Assembly: GCF_006838285.1 (NCBI RefSeq) | Contig: NZ_CP038228.1 | Location: 1,860,001-1,924,000 of the forward strand | Direction: 5' to 3' | DNA length: 64,000 bases | DNA from: Xanthomonas translucens pv. cerealis | GTDB taxonomy: Bacteria > Pseudomonadota > Gammaproteobacteria > Xanthomonadales > Xanthomonadaceae | Part shown: piece after piece, positions 30,604-43,986 of the stretch | Layout: every line of letters begins with the position of its first letter | Position numbering within the stretch: the first letter of the stretch is position 1 | Translations under genes and position numbers: made by a program | The notes under the pieces: generated by a model | What the model was told of the DNA's origin: nothing | Databases searched by the model: none | The model's input: the letters and a program-made list of their open reading frames with translations, nothing else

Positions 30604-30670
30604 GCAACGCAACTCCGGTGATCCGATCCAGGGTGATTCAATTCAGGCTGATTCAATTATTCAGCGTGAC

Positions 30671-31348
30671 TCAATCCAGCATGCCCGACAGCAGCGGGAC
30701 GAAGCTCACCGGCGCCAGGATGTCCTGTTCGATGCGGCCTTCGGCATCGCGGCGCAGGCGCACCAGCGATTGCGACGAAGGTCCGCCGACCGGCGCCACC
30801 AGGCAGCCGCCCGGTGCCAGTTGATCAACCAGCGCATCGACCAGCGCCGGCGCGGCGGCGGTGACCACGATCGCATCATAGGGGCCGTGCTCGGCCCAGC
30901 CGATGCGGCCGTCGTCGTGCTTGCTGCGCACGTTCATGCCGAGCTGGCGCAAGCGCTTGCGCGCCTGCCGCAGCAGGTCGCCGATGCGCTCCACGGTATA
31001 GACCTCCAACCCCAGCGCGGCCAGGATCGCGGCCTGGTAGCCGGAGCCAGTGCCCACTTCCAGCACCTTCTTCGGTGCCGCCGCGAGCACGGTCTCGGTC
31101 ATCCGCGCCACCACCCACGGCTGCGAGATGGTCTGGCCGTGGCCGATCGGCAGCGCGGTGTCCTCATAGGCGCGCGAGGCCAGCGCCTCGTCGATGAACA
31201 GGTGCCGCGGCACTGTGCGCACCGCGTTGAGGACGGCTTCGTCGCGGATGCCGGACTCGCGCAGGCGCTCGACCAGACGGTCGCGCACGCGCTGCGAGGT
31301 CATGCCGATGCCGATCGCTTCCGGTTGCAGGCGCAGCCGCGGGGTCAT
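30671..31348 (-). CDS. pcm: Protein-L-isoaspartate O-methyltransferase
   Basis: Repairs isoaspartyl residues in aged proteins using SAM. 225 residues from ATG 31348: [19 protein letters not shown], family motif [19 protein letters not shown] and SAM motif [21 protein letters not shown] overlap with the surE stop shows coupling. A much longer open frame through surE is an artefact. Confidence 0.96.
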   Translation of the reverse strand: MTPRLRLQPEAIGIGMTSQRVRDRLVERLRESGIRDEAVLNAVRTVPRHLFIDEALASRAYEDTALPIGHGQTISQPWVVARMTETVLAAAPKKVLEVGTGSGYQAAILAALGLEVYTVERIGDLLRQARKRLRQLGMNVRSKHDDGRIGWAEHGPYDAIVVTAAAPALVDALVDQLAPGGCLVAPVGGPSSQSLVRLRRDAEGRIEQDILAPVSFVPLLSGMLD

Positions 31349-32124
31349 GCCGAGTCGCTCAGCGCGGCGCTGAGGCCGCCGACCCAACTGGCCACGGTCT
31401 CCAGCGCCTGATAGCGGGTCAGATCGACCTGGATCGGGGTGATCGAGATGAAGCCGGTGCGTACCGCATGGAAATCGGTGCCGGGGCCGGCGTCCTGCTC
31501 GCGGCCGGCCGGGCCGATCCAGTAAACGGTGGCGCCGCGCGGGTCGGACTGCGGCAGGCACGGTTCGGAGCGGTGGCGATTGCCGAGCCGGGTGACCTCG
31601 AAGCCCTTGATCTCGCCCCACGGCAGATCCGGCACGTTGACGTTGAGGATGGTGTCCGCCGGCAGCGGATCGGCCTTCAGCCGCGCCACGATCTCCACCG
31701 CGGCGCGCGCGGCGGTCTGGAAGTGCTGGGGTTCGTGGTTGTGGGCGACCAGCGACATCGCCAGCGCCGGCAGGCCCAGAAAGCGGCCTTCCATCGCCGC
31801 CGACACGGTGCCCGAATAGATCACGTCGTCGCCCAGGTTGGCCGAGTTGTTGATCCCGGAGACAACCATGTCCGGTTCGTCCTCGAGCATGCCGGTGAGC
31901 GCCAGGTGCACGCAATCGGTGGGCGTACCGGCGACGCTGCAGGTGTGCGGATCGATGCGCTTGATCCGGATGGGCAGATCCAGGGTCAGCGAGTTGCTGG
32001 CGCCGGAGCGATCGCGATCGGGTGCGACCACGGTCACTTCGTGGCCCGCGCTGCGCAGTTGCTCGGCCAGCATCTTGATGCCGGGGGCGTCGACGCCGTC
32101 GTCGTTGCTCACTAGTACGCGCAT
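31345..32124 (-). CDS. surE: 5'/3'-nucleotidase SurE
   Basis: Metal-dependent stationary-phase survival nucleotidase. 259 residues beginning [10 protein letters not shown] with the metal-binding Asp pair, followed by [16 protein letters not shown] and [20 protein letters not shown]. First gene of surE-pcm-DedA-nlpD; divergent from the Smr gene. Confidence 0.97.
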   Translation of the reverse strand: MRVLVSNDDGVDAPGIKMLAEQLRSAGHEVTVVAPDRDRSGASNSLTLDLPIRIKRIDPHTCSVAGTPTDCVHLALTGMLEDEPDMVVSGINNSANLGDDVIYSGTVSAAMEGRFLGLPALAMSLVAHNHEPQHFQTAARAAVEIVARLKADPLPADTILNVNVPDLPWGEIKGFEVTRLGNRHRSEPCLPQSDPRGATVYWIGPAGREQDAGPGTDFHAVRTGFISITPIQVDLTRYQALETVASWVGGLSAALSDSA

Positions 32125-32225
32125 GGGACTCCTCGGATAACCCGAGCATGATACCGGATGCGTCCCTCGCCTTCCGCCCTCGTGCACGGCTTGCGCCGCG
32201 CGACCGGCGGGTTACGCTGTGCGCC

Positions 32226-32759
32226 ATGTCGCATCCCGAAGACGAAGATCCCGCCGCGCTGTTCCGCGCGGCGATCGGCGCGGTCACGCCGATCAACGCG
32301 ACGCCACCGGCCAACGCCAAGCCGCGGCCGAAGCCGCGCGCGCGCATGGCCGAGCGCGACGATGCCGAGGCGCACAGCGAGTTCCAGCGCCTGTTGCGCG
32401 ACAGCGCGCCGCTGGAGGCCGGCGACGTGGCCAGCTACCGCCGCGACACCGTGCCGGCACGGGTGTTCCAGCGCCTGCGCCGCGGCCAGTTCTCCGCGCA
32501 GGACGAACTCGACCTGCATGGCGCCAACGCCGTGCAGGCCGAGGCGCTGCTGCGCCAGTTCATCGCCGAGGCGCATGCGCACGAATTCGGCTGCGTGCGC
32601 ATCGTGCACGGCAAGGGCCTGCAGTCCGGCGGCATCCCGCTGCTGAAGAACCTGGTCGATCGCCTGCTGCGCCAGCGCAACGACGTGCTGGCGTTCCATT
32701 CGGCGCCGCCCACGCAAGGCGGCACCGGGGCGATGCTGGTGTTGCTGGCGCGGCGCTGA
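32226..32759 (+). CDS. Smr-domain protein
   Basis: 177 residues. A disordered Pro/Arg-rich N-terminal half ([10 protein letters not shown]) and a C-terminal Smr domain with the LDLHG motif ([16 protein letters not shown]) and [13 protein letters not shown]. Smr proteins are nucleases or RNA-binding factors; E. coli SmrA/SmrB type is the closest class, with SmrB cutting mRNA at collided ribosomes. The gene sits opposite to its neighbours, splitting truD from surE. Confidence 0.88.
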   Translation: MSHPEDEDPAALFRAAIGAVTPINATPPANAKPRPKPRARMAERDDAEAHSEFQRLLRDSAPLEAGDVASYRRDTVPARVFQRLRRGQFSAQDELDLHGANAVQAEALLRQFIAEAHAHEFGCVRIVHGKGLQSGGIPLLKNLVDRLLRQRNDVLAFHSAPPTQGGTGAMLVLLARR

Positions 32760-32775
32760 AACGGCGCCGCGTGAC

Positions 32776-33840
32776 TCATTCCTGCGCCGCCGGCTCGGCC
32801 TGCGCGCCCTGCCCGGCATCGACCACCTCGCCCAGCTCGTGCAACAGCGCAGTGGCATAGCTGCCCGGCGGCAGCACGAAACGCAGTTCCAGCACGTCGT
32901 CGTGCGTGTCAAGCCAGCGCCACTGCAGCTCGGCAGCGCGCAAGCGGGTGGCGCGCCGCTCCTGCTTCAGGCCTTCGCGCTCCAGGCCCTCGCGCAAGCG
33001 CAGCGACGTCGCATCCTCGAGCGCCGCCAGTTCCAGCACGCGCGCCGCGTCGGCGCTGCGCAACTCGCCTGCGCCCCACAACGGCGCCGAAGGATGGATG
33101 TCGAAGCGCTGCAAGCGCTCGGCCAATACCTCGGACCAGGGCTCCGGGCCGAACACGCTGCGGCTGCCGTCGAGCAGCCACACCTCGCCGTCCAGCGCGG
33201 CGTCCCAGTTGCCCGCCGCCACGCGCGCGGCGAGGACCCGGTTGAACAATTCCGAGCGCGCCGCCGACAGCAGCAGCGAGCGCTGCTCGCGCCGGACCCG
33301 GCGCCCGCCGAACATCGCCAGCGCGTTGCCGACGTTACCGCCGTCGCGGCCGAAGCGCTGTTCGCCGAACCAGTTGGGGATGCCGCGCGCCGCGATCTGC
33401 GCCAGCCGCGCCTCGATCGCGGCGCGCTCGCCGCGCACTTCGCGCAACACCAGCACGAAACCGTTGCCGGCCAGCGCGCCGCGCGGCAGCTTGCGGTTGT
33501 GCCAGTACGATTGCAGCACCTGCAGGTCCTCGCTGTGCAGCGCCTCCAGCGGCGGCGCCACGCGCTTGGGCAGGTGCACCGAGAACCTCTGGGTGGTGAC
33601 CGCGTGCCGGTCCTTCATACCGGCGTAGCCGATCGCCATCTCCGCCACGCCGGCCCACTGCGCCAGGCGGCGCGCGGCGAAGGCGGTATTCATGCCGCGC
33701 TTGCGCACGGTCAGCAACAGGTGCTCGCCCTCGCCGCTGGGCTCGAACGCGGGCAGTTCGTCGACCTGGAAATCCTCGGCCAAGCTGCGCATGCGCGCCT
33801 GCAACGGCGCGGCGCCGAACGCGCGCGGCAAGTCGCTCAC
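32776..33840 (-). CDS. truD: tRNA pseudouridine(13) synthase TruD
   Basis: Makes pseudouridine 13 in tRNA-Glu. 354 residues with an early [14 protein letters not shown], catalytic Asp in [14 protein letters not shown] and the family insertion domain ([16 protein letters not shown]). The start is GTG 33840 overlapping the ispF stop (GTGA). It has an extra Ala/Glu-rich tail. Converges on the Smr gene with 16 bases between stops. Confidence 0.95.
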   Translation of the reverse strand: MSDLPRAFGAAPLQARMRSLAEDFQVDELPAFEPSGEGEHLLLTVRKRGMNTAFAARRLAQWAGVAEMAIGYAGMKDRHAVTTQRFSVHLPKRVAPPLEALHSEDLQVLQSYWHNRKLPRGALAGNGFVLVLREVRGERAAIEARLAQIAARGIPNWFGEQRFGRDGGNVGNALAMFGGRRVRREQRSLLLSAARSELFNRVLAARVAAGNWDAALDGEVWLLDGSRSVFGPEPWSEVLAERLQRFDIHPSAPLWGAGELRSADAARVLELAALEDATSLRLREGLEREGLKQERRATRLRAAELQWRWLDTHDDVLELRFVLPPGSYATALLHELGEVVDAGQGAQAEPAAQE

Positions 33841-34334
33841 AGCGCCACCAGCAATACCGCTGCCTGCGCCGCGATGCCTTCGCCGCGGCCGGTGAAGCCA
33901 AGCTTTTCGCTGGTGGTGGCCTTGACGCTGACGCGATCGACGCCGACCTGCAGCAGCGCGGCCAGGCGTTCGCGCATCGCCAGCGCATGCGGGCCGACCT
34001 TGGGCCGCTCGCAGATCACGGTGACGTCGGCGTTGCCGAGCTGCCAGCCGCGCGCGCGCAACAGCTGCTCGCAATGGCGCAGGAACTGCGCGCTGTCGGC
34101 GCCCTTCCAGCGCGCATCCGACGGCGGGAAATGCTGGCCGATGTCGCCCAGTGCCAGCGCGCCGAGCAGCGCATCGCACAGCGCGTGGATCACCACGTCG
34201 CCGTCGCTGTGCGCGAGCACGCCGCGTTCGTGCGCCACACGCACGCCGCCGAGCATCACGTGGTCGCCATCGCCGAAGGCGTGCACGTCGTAGCCCTGGC
34301 CGATACGGAAGGGAGGAAAGTCAGGCATGGGCAT
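33837..34334 (-). CDS. ispF: 2-C-methyl-D-erythritol 2,4-cyclodiphosphate synthase
   Basis: Fifth step of the non-mevalonate isoprenoid pathway. 165 residues: metal ligands in [10 protein letters not shown] and [18 protein letters not shown], and [19 protein letters not shown] near the end. Met3 (34328) is an equally possible start; neither has a good ribosome-binding site. 66 bases after ispD. Confidence 0.96.
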   Translation of the reverse strand: MPMPDFPPFRIGQGYDVHAFGDGDHVMLGGVRVAHERGVLAHSDGDVVIHALCDALLGALALGDIGQHFPPSDARWKGADSAQFLRHCEQLLRARGWQLGNADVTVICERPKVGPHALAMRERLAALLQVGVDRVSVKATTSEKLGFTGRGEGIAAQAAVLLVAL

Positions 34335-34400
34335 CGCAGGATCGCAAAAGGAAAAAGGGAAGGTGTCGGCGGCGCGACGCCGCAGCGCGGCGCCGCCGCG

Positions 34401-35102
34401 TCACGGCTGCCGCGCGCGCAGGAACAGTTCGAATTCGAAGCGCATCAGGTCGGCCGGGGTGGTGACCTTGAAGTTGTCCTCGGCGCCCTCGACCAGCAGC
34501 GGCCGCAGGCCCAGCAACTCCATCGCCATCGCATCGTCGGTGACTTCGACGCCGGCGGCCGCGGCCTGCTCCAGCGCCCTGGTCAGCTGCAGGCGCCGGA
34601 ACAACTGCGGGGTCAGCGCGCGCCACAGGCGTTCGCGCGGCTCGGTGGCGTCGATGCCGCCGTCGTCGCCGGCGCGCTTGAGGGTGTCGCGCACCGGCGC
34701 GGCCAGGATCGCGCCGACCGGATCGCCGCGCCCGGTTTCCAGCAGCCGGTCCAGATCGGCCAGTGCCAGGTTCGGGCGCGCCGCATCGTGCACCAGCACG
34801 AAATCGTCCGCCTTGACCGAATCCGGCAAGGCCTGCAACGCCGCCAGCACCGAGCCGGCCCGGCTGGCGCCGCCGACGCAGGTCAGCACCGGCTTGCCGG
34901 CCAGTTCGGTCCAGCCCGGCCAATCGGCATCGTCTTCGCCGAGCGCGACCATCGCCCCGACCACTGCCGGGTGCGCCAGCAAGGCCTGCAGCGCATGCGC
35001 GATCAACGGCTGTCCGCCCGCCTGCAGGTATTGCTTGGGCATGGCGCTGCCGAAGCGGGTGCCGCGGCCGGCGGCCGGCACCACCGCCCAGACCGTGGCC
35101 AT
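34401..35102 (-). CDS. ispD: 2-C-methyl-D-erythritol 4-phosphate cytidylyltransferase
   Basis: Third step of the same isoprenoid pathway. 233 residues with nucleotide-binding [13 protein letters not shown] then PKQYLQ, and [15 protein letters not shown] shares a base with the ftsB stop (TGATG), the conserved ftsB-ispD-ispF arrangement. Confidence 0.96.
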   Translation of the reverse strand: MATVWAVVPAAGRGTRFGSAMPKQYLQAGGQPLIAHALQALLAHPAVVGAMVALGEDDADWPGWTELAGKPVLTCVGGASRAGSVLAALQALPDSVKADDFVLVHDAARPNLALADLDRLLETGRGDPVGAILAAPVRDTLKRAGDDGGIDATEPRERLWRALTPQLFRRLQLTRALEQAAAAGVEVTDDAMAMELLGLRPLLVEGAEDNFKVTTPADLMRFEFELFLRARQP

Positions 35103-35449
35103 CAGGGTTGCTCGCTCTGCGGGACCGGCACCGGCGTGGCGTCGGCCGCCGCGGCGGCTGGCACCGGCGCATCCTCGACGACGCGGTAGAACTTTTCGCC
35201 CGGCTTGATCATGCCCAGCTCGCTACGCGCACGTTCCTCGATCGCCGCCTCGCCGTCTTTGAGGTCCTTGACCTCGGCGGCGAGCGCGGCATTGCGTTGC
35301 TGCAGGCCTTCGTTATCGCGCCGCTGATGCTCGACCTGGCTCTCGAGTACCAGCACCTCGCCGGAATTGCCCGGACCGAGCCAGAAACGGTACTGCAGCC
35401 ACGCCAGCAGTCCCGCCAGCACCAGCAGCAGCCAGCGCCAGTTGCGCAC
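35102..35449 (-). CDS. ftsB: Cell division protein FtsB
   Basis: Bitopic septum protein linking FtsL and FtsQ. 115 residues: transmembrane helix at about 5-22 ([20 protein letters not shown]), coiled coil at about 33-72, conserved [20 protein letters not shown], then an unusually long Ala/Pro tail compared with E. coli (103). GTG start at 35449, four bases past the eno stop. Confidence 0.94.
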   Translation of the reverse strand: MRNWRWLLLVLAGLLAWLQYRFWLGPGNSGEVLVLESQVEHQRRDNEGLQQRNAALAAEVKDLKDGEAAIEERARSELGMIKPGEKFYRVVEDAPVPAAAAADATPVPVPQSEQP

Positions 35450-35452
35450 GGC

Positions 35453-36757
<1,305 letters not shown>

Positions 36758-36793
36758 TTACCAGGAAAGAGGGGGGACGCCGGAAGCCCTCGG

Positions 36794-36822
36794 ATTATGG
36801 CCGCAGCGCCGCTGCTTGCCAA
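36794..36822 (-). promoter_or_regulatory. Candidate eno promoter
   Basis: On the minus strand TTGGCA (36822-36817) and CATAAT (36799-36794), each five of six to consensus, with a 17-base spacer. The spacer holds the palindrome GCAGCGGCGCTGC. Confidence 0.7.
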
Positions 36823-36927
36823 ATGCACCGCGCGCCGCGCCGGGGCCGTGCACGGGTCCGTACAGCGCGAGCGCTGCGCAAGAGTCGGATGGGTCCGGGG
36901 AGCCGACGCACCCGTACACGCGCCGCA

Positions 36928-37764
36928 TCAGCCCAGTCCGTGCTCCAGAAAGCCGCTGCGCTTGGTGATCGCGTCCAGCGCCAGCAGCGTCTCCAGCAGC
37001 GCTTCCATCTTGTCCAGCGGCCAGGCATTGGGGCCATCGGACAGCGCCTTGGACGGATCCGGATGGGTTTCGGCGAACACGCCGGACACGCCCACCGCAA
37101 CCGCCGCGCGCGCCAGCACCGGCACGAACTCGCGCTGGCCGCCGGAGGTGCTGCCCTGCCCGCCCGGCAACTGCACCGAATGGGTGGCATCGAACACCAC
37201 CGGGCAGCCGGTCTCGCGCATCACGCTCAGCGAGCGCATGTCGCTGACCAGGTTGTTGTAGCCGAAGCTGGCGCCGCGCTCGCAGACCATGATCTGCTCG
37301 TTGCCGGTGGACCTGGCCTTGTCCACCACCGGCTTCATGTCCCACGGCGACAGGAACTGGCCCTTCTTGATGTTGACCGGCTTGCCGGCGGCGCAGACGT
37401 TCTTGATGAAGTCTGTCTGCCGCACCAGGAACGCCGGCGTCTGCAGCACGTCGACCACCGCCGCGACCTCGTGCATCGGCGTGTACTCGTGCACGTCGGT
37501 CAGCACCGGCACGCCGATCTGCCGCTTCACCGCCTCGAGCACCTTCAGCCCTTCTTCCAGGCCGGGGCCGCGGAAGCTGGTGCCGGAGGTCCGGTTGGCC
37601 TTGTCGAAGCTCGACTTGAAGATGAAGTTGATCCCCAGCCTGGCGGTGATCTCCTTGAGCTTGCCGGCCACGTCCAGTTGCAGCTGCATCGACTCGATCA
37701 CGCACGGGCCGGCGATCAGGAACAGCGGCTGGTCCAGGCCGACGTCGAAGCCACACAGTTTCAT
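36928..37764 (-). CDS. kdsA: KDO-8-phosphate synthase
   Basis: Makes 3-deoxy-D-manno-octulosonate 8-phosphate for lipopolysaccharide core. 278 residues from ATG 37764 (AGGTGA upstream): [29 protein letters not shown] and [20 protein letters not shown] are intact. The upstream in-frame extension is repeat sequence. The entire pyrG-kdsA gap is a composite palindromic repeat. Confidence 0.97.
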   Translation of the reverse strand: MKLCGFDVGLDQPLFLIAGPCVIESMQLQLDVAGKLKEITARLGINFIFKSSFDKANRTSGTSFRGPGLEEGLKVLEAVKRQIGVPVLTDVHEYTPMHEVAAVVDVLQTPAFLVRQTDFIKNVCAAGKPVNIKKGQFLSPWDMKPVVDKARSTGNEQIMVCERGASFGYNNLVSDMRSLSVMRETGCPVVFDATHSVQLPGGQGSTSGGQREFVPVLARAAVAVGVSGVFAETHPDPSKALSDGPNAWPLDKMEALLETLLALDAITKRSGFLEHGLG

Positions 37765-37780
37765 CGGATCACCTATTGGG

Positions 37781-37911
37781 TTGAGCCCCTCTCCCATTGG
37801 GAGGGGGTTGGGGTGAGGGTGCGGGCGAAGCTTCATGGAAATCGGCTGCACGAGACTTGGCCCGTACCCTCATCCGGCGCTTCACGCCACCTTCTCCCGA
37901 TGGGAGAAGGA
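37781..37911. repeat. Composite palindromic repeat, copy 1
   Basis: Two palindromic modules fill the gap between pyrG and kdsA. Module A (37784-37827) pairs GCCCCTCTCCC with GGGAGGGGGTTGGGGTGAGGGT; module B (37861-37910) reads CCCGTACCCTCATCCG... and ends in CTTCTCCCGATGGGAGAAG. The tips GGGTGCGGGCG and CCCGTACCC face inward. It abuts the pyrG stop. A second copy is at 49703-49829. Confidence 0.85.
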
Positions 37912-37912
37912 A

Positions 37913-39712
<1,800 letters not shown>

Positions 39713-39967
39713 TCAGGGCTTGCGCGCTTCCTCTTCTTGCTCTTTCTTCGGCGCAGCCGCGTCCTTGCCAGCCTTGTGCTCGGCCGCCGCAGCGGCGCGG
39801 CGCTTGGCCTTGGCATCGGCCTCGGCCTTCTCCTTCGCGACCTGCGCCTCGTAGGCAGCGGCGCCGGAGGCGGCCCGATCGGCGCTCTGCGCCTGGGCCA
39901 TCGCCACCGGGATGGCCGCCGCGGCGGCGACCAGCGCGGCCAGGGTCAACAGCTTGCGAACGTTCAT
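39713..39967 (-). CDS. Small exported Ala/Lys/Glu-rich protein
   Basis: 84 residues, function not recognised. A clear signal peptide (MNVRKLLTLAALVAAAAAIP, cleavage probably after AMAQA) precedes a low-complexity, highly charged and probably helical periplasmic part (KEKAEADAKAKRRAAAAAE, then KKEQEEEARKP). Own terminator downstream and divergent from parE. Strong compositional bias of real coding type; ATG 39967 follows GGAGTACGCC. Confidence 0.75.
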   Translation of the reverse strand: MNVRKLLTLAALVAAAAAIPVAMAQAQSADRAASGAAAYEAQVAKEKAEADAKAKRRAAAAAEHKAGKDAAAPKKEQEEEARKP

Positions 39968-40133
39968 GGCGTACTCCTGTGTGAGTCCACAACGACGATG
40001 GGGATGCCGTCGCGGATTTTCCAGTGCAAGGCTAGCGCGCCGCCGCGGCACTGACCCTGAACATCGGCGACGTGCAAAAAGCCGCCGCACAACGCACACT
40101 TCCGGATCTGCTTCGCGCCACCTGTTGAGACGC

Positions 40134-42023
40134 ATGAATACCCGCTACAACGCCGCCGACATCGAAGTTCTCTCTGGCCTGGACCCAGTCAAGCGCCGGC
40201 CCGGCATGTACACCGACACCGCACGCCCCAATCATCTGGCGCAGGAAGTGATCGACAACGCCGTGGACGAGGCGCTGGCCGGCCACGCCCGGCACATCGA
40301 GGTGACCCTGTTCAAGGACGGCAGCTGCGAGGTCTCCGACGACGGCCGTGGCATGCCGGTGGACATCCATCCGGAAGAGAAGATTTCCGGCGTGGAACTG
40401 ATCCTGACCCGGCTGCACGCCGGCGGCAAGTTCAACGACCGCAACTACACCTTCAGCGGCGGCCTGCACGGCGTCGGCGTCAGCGTGGTCAATGCGCTGT
40501 CGAAGAAGGTCGAGTTGTTCATCAAGCGCGACGGCAACGAATACCGGATGGAGTTCGGCGACGGCTTTCCCGCGTCCAAGCTGGAGATCGTCGGCAGCGT
40601 CGGCAAGAAGAACACCGGCACCCGGCTGCGCTTCTGGGCCGATCCGAAGTACTTCGACACGCCCAAGTTCGCGGTGCGCGCGCTGCGCCACCTGCTGCGC
40701 GCCAAGGCGGTGCTGTGCCCCGGGCTGACCGTGAAGCTGCACGACGAGGCCACCGGCGAGCAGGACACCTGGTACTTCGAGGACGGCCTGCGCGACTACC
40801 TCAAGGGCGAGCTGGCCGAGCGCGAGCTGCTGCCGGCCGACCTGTTCGTCGGCAACCTGAAAAAGGACCGCGAGATCGTGGACTGGGCGGTGGCCTGGGT
40901 CGCCGACGGCGAACTGGTGCAGGAAAGCTACGTCAACCTGATCCCGACCGCGCAGCACGGCACCCACGTCAATGGCCTGCGCAGCGGCTTCACCGACGCG
41001 CTGCGCGAATTCTGCGACTTCCGCAACCTGCTGCCGCGCGGGGTCAAGCTGGCGCCGGAAGACGTCTGGGACCGGGTCACCTTCGTGCTGTCGCTGAAGA
41101 TGACCGACCCGCAGTTCAGCGGCCAGACCAAGGAACGCCTGTCCTCGCGCCAGGCCGCCGGCTTCATCGAAGGCGCCGCGCACGACGCCTTCAGCCTGTG
41201 GCTGAACCAGAACGTGGAGACCGGCACGCGCATCGCGCAGATCGCGATCGATCGCGCCAGCGCGCGGCTGAAGACCGAAAAGCAGATCACCCGCAAGAAG
41301 GTCACCTCCGGCCCGGCCCTGCCAGGCAAGCTGGCCGACTGCATCAGCCAGGACCTGTCGCGCACCGAGTTGTTCCTGGTGGAGGGCGACTCGGCCGGCG
41401 GCAGCGCCAAGCAGGCGCGCGACAAGGACTTCCAGGCGATCCTGCCGCTGCGCGGCAAGATCCTCAACACCTGGGAAGTGGCCTCCGGCAGCGTGCTGGC
41501 CTCCGAGGAAGTGCACAACCTGGCGATCGCGATCGGCTGCGACCCGGGGAAGGACGACATCAGCGGGTTGCGCTACGGCAAGGTGGTGATCCTGGCCGAC
41601 GCCGACTCCGACGGCCTGCACATCGCGACCCTGCTCACCGCGCTATTCCTGCGCCACTTCCCGGCGCTGGTGAAGGCCGGCCACGTGTTCGTGGCGATGC
41701 CGCCGCTGTTCCGCGTCGATGTGGGCAAGCAGGTGTTCTACGCGCTTGACGAGGAAGAGAAGCGCTCGCTGCTGGAAAAGATCGCGCGCGACAAGCTCAA
41801 GGGCCAACTCAGCGTGACCCGCTTCAAGGGCCTGGGCGAAATGAACCCGCAGCAGTTGCGCGAATCCACCATCCACCCGGACACGCGACGGCTGGTGCAA
41901 CTGACCGTCGACGAAGGCGACGAAACCCGTGCGCTGATGGACATGCTGCTGGCCAAGAAGCGCGCCGGCGATCGCAAGCAGTGGCTGGAGACCAAGGGCG
42001 ACCTGGCGTCGCTGGAGGTCTGA
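40134..42023 (+). CDS. parE: DNA topoisomerase IV subunit B
   Basis: ATPase subunit of the chromosome-decatenating enzyme. 629 residues: GHKL ATPase (EVIDNAVDEALAGHA, DDGRGMPVDIHPEE, GGLHGVGVSVVNALS) and TOPRIM domain (LVEGDSAGGSAKQARD, PLRGKILN, DADSDGLHIATL). Length matches ParE (630) rather than GyrB (about 810). parC is not nearby. Confidence 0.97.
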   Translation: MNTRYNAADIEVLSGLDPVKRRPGMYTDTARPNHLAQEVIDNAVDEALAGHARHIEVTLFKDGSCEVSDDGRGMPVDIHPEEKISGVELILTRLHAGGKFNDRNYTFSGGLHGVGVSVVNALSKKVELFIKRDGNEYRMEFGDGFPASKLEIVGSVGKKNTGTRLRFWADPKYFDTPKFAVRALRHLLRAKAVLCPGLTVKLHDEATGEQDTWYFEDGLRDYLKGELAERELLPADLFVGNLKKDREIVDWAVAWVADGELVQESYVNLIPTAQHGTHVNGLRSGFTDALREFCDFRNLLPRGVKLAPEDVWDRVTFVLSLKMTDPQFSGQTKERLSSRQAAGFIEGAAHDAFSLWLNQNVETGTRIAQIAIDRASARLKTEKQITRKKVTSGPALPGKLADCISQDLSRTELFLVEGDSAGGSAKQARDKDFQAILPLRGKILNTWEVASGSVLASEEVHNLAIAIGCDPGKDDISGLRYGKVVILADADSDGLHIATLLTALFLRHFPALVKAGHVFVAMPPLFRVDVGKQVFYALDEEEKRSLLEKIARDKLKGQLSVTRFKGLGEMNPQQLRESTIHPDTRRLVQLTVDEGDETRALMDMLLAKKRAGDRKQWLETKGDLASLEV

Positions 42024-42418
42024 AGGCCCGGGATTGGGGAGTCGGGATGGGCCTGGCGGCGGCTCGACCATCCTGCGCAAGCGATCGAGCCGAAGCACGC
42101 TGTAGGAACAACGGTCTTCAGCCGCGACGAGCGCAGTGGTGAATGTTCCGAACGGGCATGCAGTCGGGACTGAAGTCCCTCCCACAACAGGCCTCGCCGC
42201 TCCACTTTGCCGGTGAAATCCTTGTGGGAGCGACTTCAGTCGCGACGAACGCAGCGGCGGCAGAGGGCGACGCGCTTGGCGATCGCCCATGGTCGGCTGT
42301 TCAAGCGTCTGCAGCGCCGTGACGATCCAGGACAGCGCCCAGGCAACCCGCTACCGCGATCGTTTGCACGCCGACCATGCCTTTGTGCACATACGCGCGC
42401 GCCGCGCCGCGGCCTAGC
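42024..42418. other. parE-S10 peptidase intergenic region with three GTAG-type repeats
   Basis: About 395 bases without a credible gene. It contains three degenerate REP palindromes (42101-42130 direct, 42161-42187 inverted, 42224-42249 direct), each built around CTTCAG with flanking complementary GC arms. Confidence 0.7.
42101..42249. repeat. Three GTAG/GTGG-type REP palindromes
   Basis: Copies read GTAGGAACAACGGTCTTCAG..., the inverse of GTGGGAGGGACTTCAGTCCC, and GTGGGAGCGACTTCAGTCGC. They belong to the GTAG-headed REP class known from Stenotrophomonas and Xanthomonas; a well-preserved pair lies at 50767-50832. Confidence 0.85.
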
Positions 42419-43969
42419 ATGCCGGCTCCCCTTGTGCCGAGCGCCCTCCCCGTGCCGAACCTGTCCAAGCCGCTGCTGGCGGCATTGTTGCTGGCCGTGC
42501 TGCCTATCTCCGCCGTGCTGGCCGCCGATGCCACCGCTGCCGACAAGCCAGACAACACCGATAAAGCCGACAGCACCGAGCCGGCCAGGCCGGCCGCGCT
42601 GCCGGCCGATGCGAAAGTGCGCCAGGTCACCCGGATCGAGGGCAAGTCGCTCAGCTACACCGCCACCGTCGGCACGCTGCCGGTGAAGGACGCGCAGGGC
42701 AAGACCGTCGCCGACGTGGTGTTCACCGCCTACACCGTGGACGGCAAGGAGCGCCCGGTCACCTTCGCCCTGAACGGCGGTCCCGGCGCGGCCTCGGTCT
42801 ACCTCAACCTGGGCGCGATCGGGCCGAAGGTAGTCACCTTCGGCAGTGAAGGCGACAGCGCCTCGGCGCCGGCGACGCTGCACGACAATCCCGGCACCTG
42901 GCTGGACTTCACCGACCTGGTGTTCATCGACCCGGTCGGCACCGGCTTCAGCCGTGCGCGGGTCTCCGACGAGCAGGCCAAGAAGCTGTTCTACAACCCG
43001 CAGGCCGACATCGAGTACCTGTCGCGCACGATCTACGACTGGCTGCTGAAGAACCGGCGCCTGCAGTCGCGCAAGTATCTGGTCGGCGAGAGCTACGGCG
43101 GCTTCCGCGGCCCGCGCATCACCCATTACCTGCAGACCCAGCTTGGCGTGGCGATGAACGGCGTGGTGCTGGTCTCGCCGTACCTCAACCCGACCCTGGA
43201 CGACAACCGCGACGTGTCGCCGCTGCCCTGGATGCTGACCCTGCCCTCGATCGCCGCCGCGCACCTGGAGCGCGAGCAGCGGCTGACCCCGGAGGCGATG
43301 CGCCAGGTGATCGACTACACCCGTGGCGACTACGTCACCACGCTGCTGCGCGGGCGCTCGGACGCGGCCGGCAGCGAACGCATGATCCAGCAGGTGGCGG
43401 CGATGACTGGGCTGGACCCGGTCTACGTGCGCCGCGCCGGCGGCCGCCTGGAAACCCAGGCCTACCTGCGCGAGGTGTTCCGCGACAAGGGCCAGCTCGG
43501 CAGCCGCTACGACTCCAACGTCACCGCATTCGACCCGTTCCCGAACGCGCCCGAGCAACGCGCCAACGATCCGCTGCTGGACAGCATCATCGCCCCGACC
43601 ACCACCGCGATGGTCGATTTCGTGACCCGCGTGGTCGGCTGGAAGCTAGATGCGCGCTACCAGGCGCTGAACTACGACGTGAACAAGCTGTGGGACTGGA
43701 ACGAGGAACTGCGCAAGGGCTCGGTGACCGACCTACGCCAGGCGGTGGCGATCGATCCCAGGCTGCGGGTGCTGATCGTGCACGGCTGGAACGACCTGTC
43801 ATGCCCGTTCATGGGTTCGGTGCTGACCGTGGACCAGATGCCGGTGATGGGCAACGACCCGACCCGGGTGCAGGTCAAGAACTATCCGGGCGGACACATG
43901 TTCTACAACCGTCCTGATAGCCAGCGCGCGTTGCGTGGGGATGTGATGGCGATGTATCGGGCTAACTGA
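42419..43969 (+). CDS. S10-family serine carboxypeptidase
   Basis: Exported alpha/beta-hydrolase peptidase. 516 residues from ATG 42419: signal peptide (PLLAALLLAVLPISAVLA then ADA), oxyanion region NGGPGAAS, nucleophile GESYGG, catalytic Asp in HGWNDLSCPF and His in YPGGHMFY. A complete Ser-Asp-His triad. Xanthomonads carry several such genes; the substrate is unknown. ATG 42377 would only add residues before the signal peptide. Confidence 0.9.
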   Translation: MPAPLVPSALPVPNLSKPLLAALLLAVLPISAVLAADATAADKPDNTDKADSTEPARPAALPADAKVRQVTRIEGKSLSYTATVGTLPVKDAQGKTVADVVFTAYTVDGKERPVTFALNGGPGAASVYLNLGAIGPKVVTFGSEGDSASAPATLHDNPGTWLDFTDLVFIDPVGTGFSRARVSDEQAKKLFYNPQADIEYLSRTIYDWLLKNRRLQSRKYLVGESYGGFRGPRITHYLQTQLGVAMNGVVLVSPYLNPTLDDNRDVSPLPWMLTLPSIAAAHLEREQRLTPEAMRQVIDYTRGDYVTTLLRGRSDAAGSERMIQQVAAMTGLDPVYVRRAGGRLETQAYLREVFRDKGQLGSRYDSNVTAFDPFPNAPEQRANDPLLDSIIAPTTTAMVDFVTRVVGWKLDARYQALNYDVNKLWDWNEELRKGSVTDLRQAVAIDPRLRVLIVHGWNDLSCPFMGSVLTVDQMPVMGNDPTRVQVKNYPGGHMFYNRPDSQRALRGDVMAMYRAN

Positions 43970-43986
43970 TCGGGACCGGGGAACAC

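Noticed and set aside
31349..32347. Fusion of pcm with an upstream 330-codon segment
   Set aside because: The upstream part is the alternative frame of surE; the ATGA overlap marks the real pcm start.
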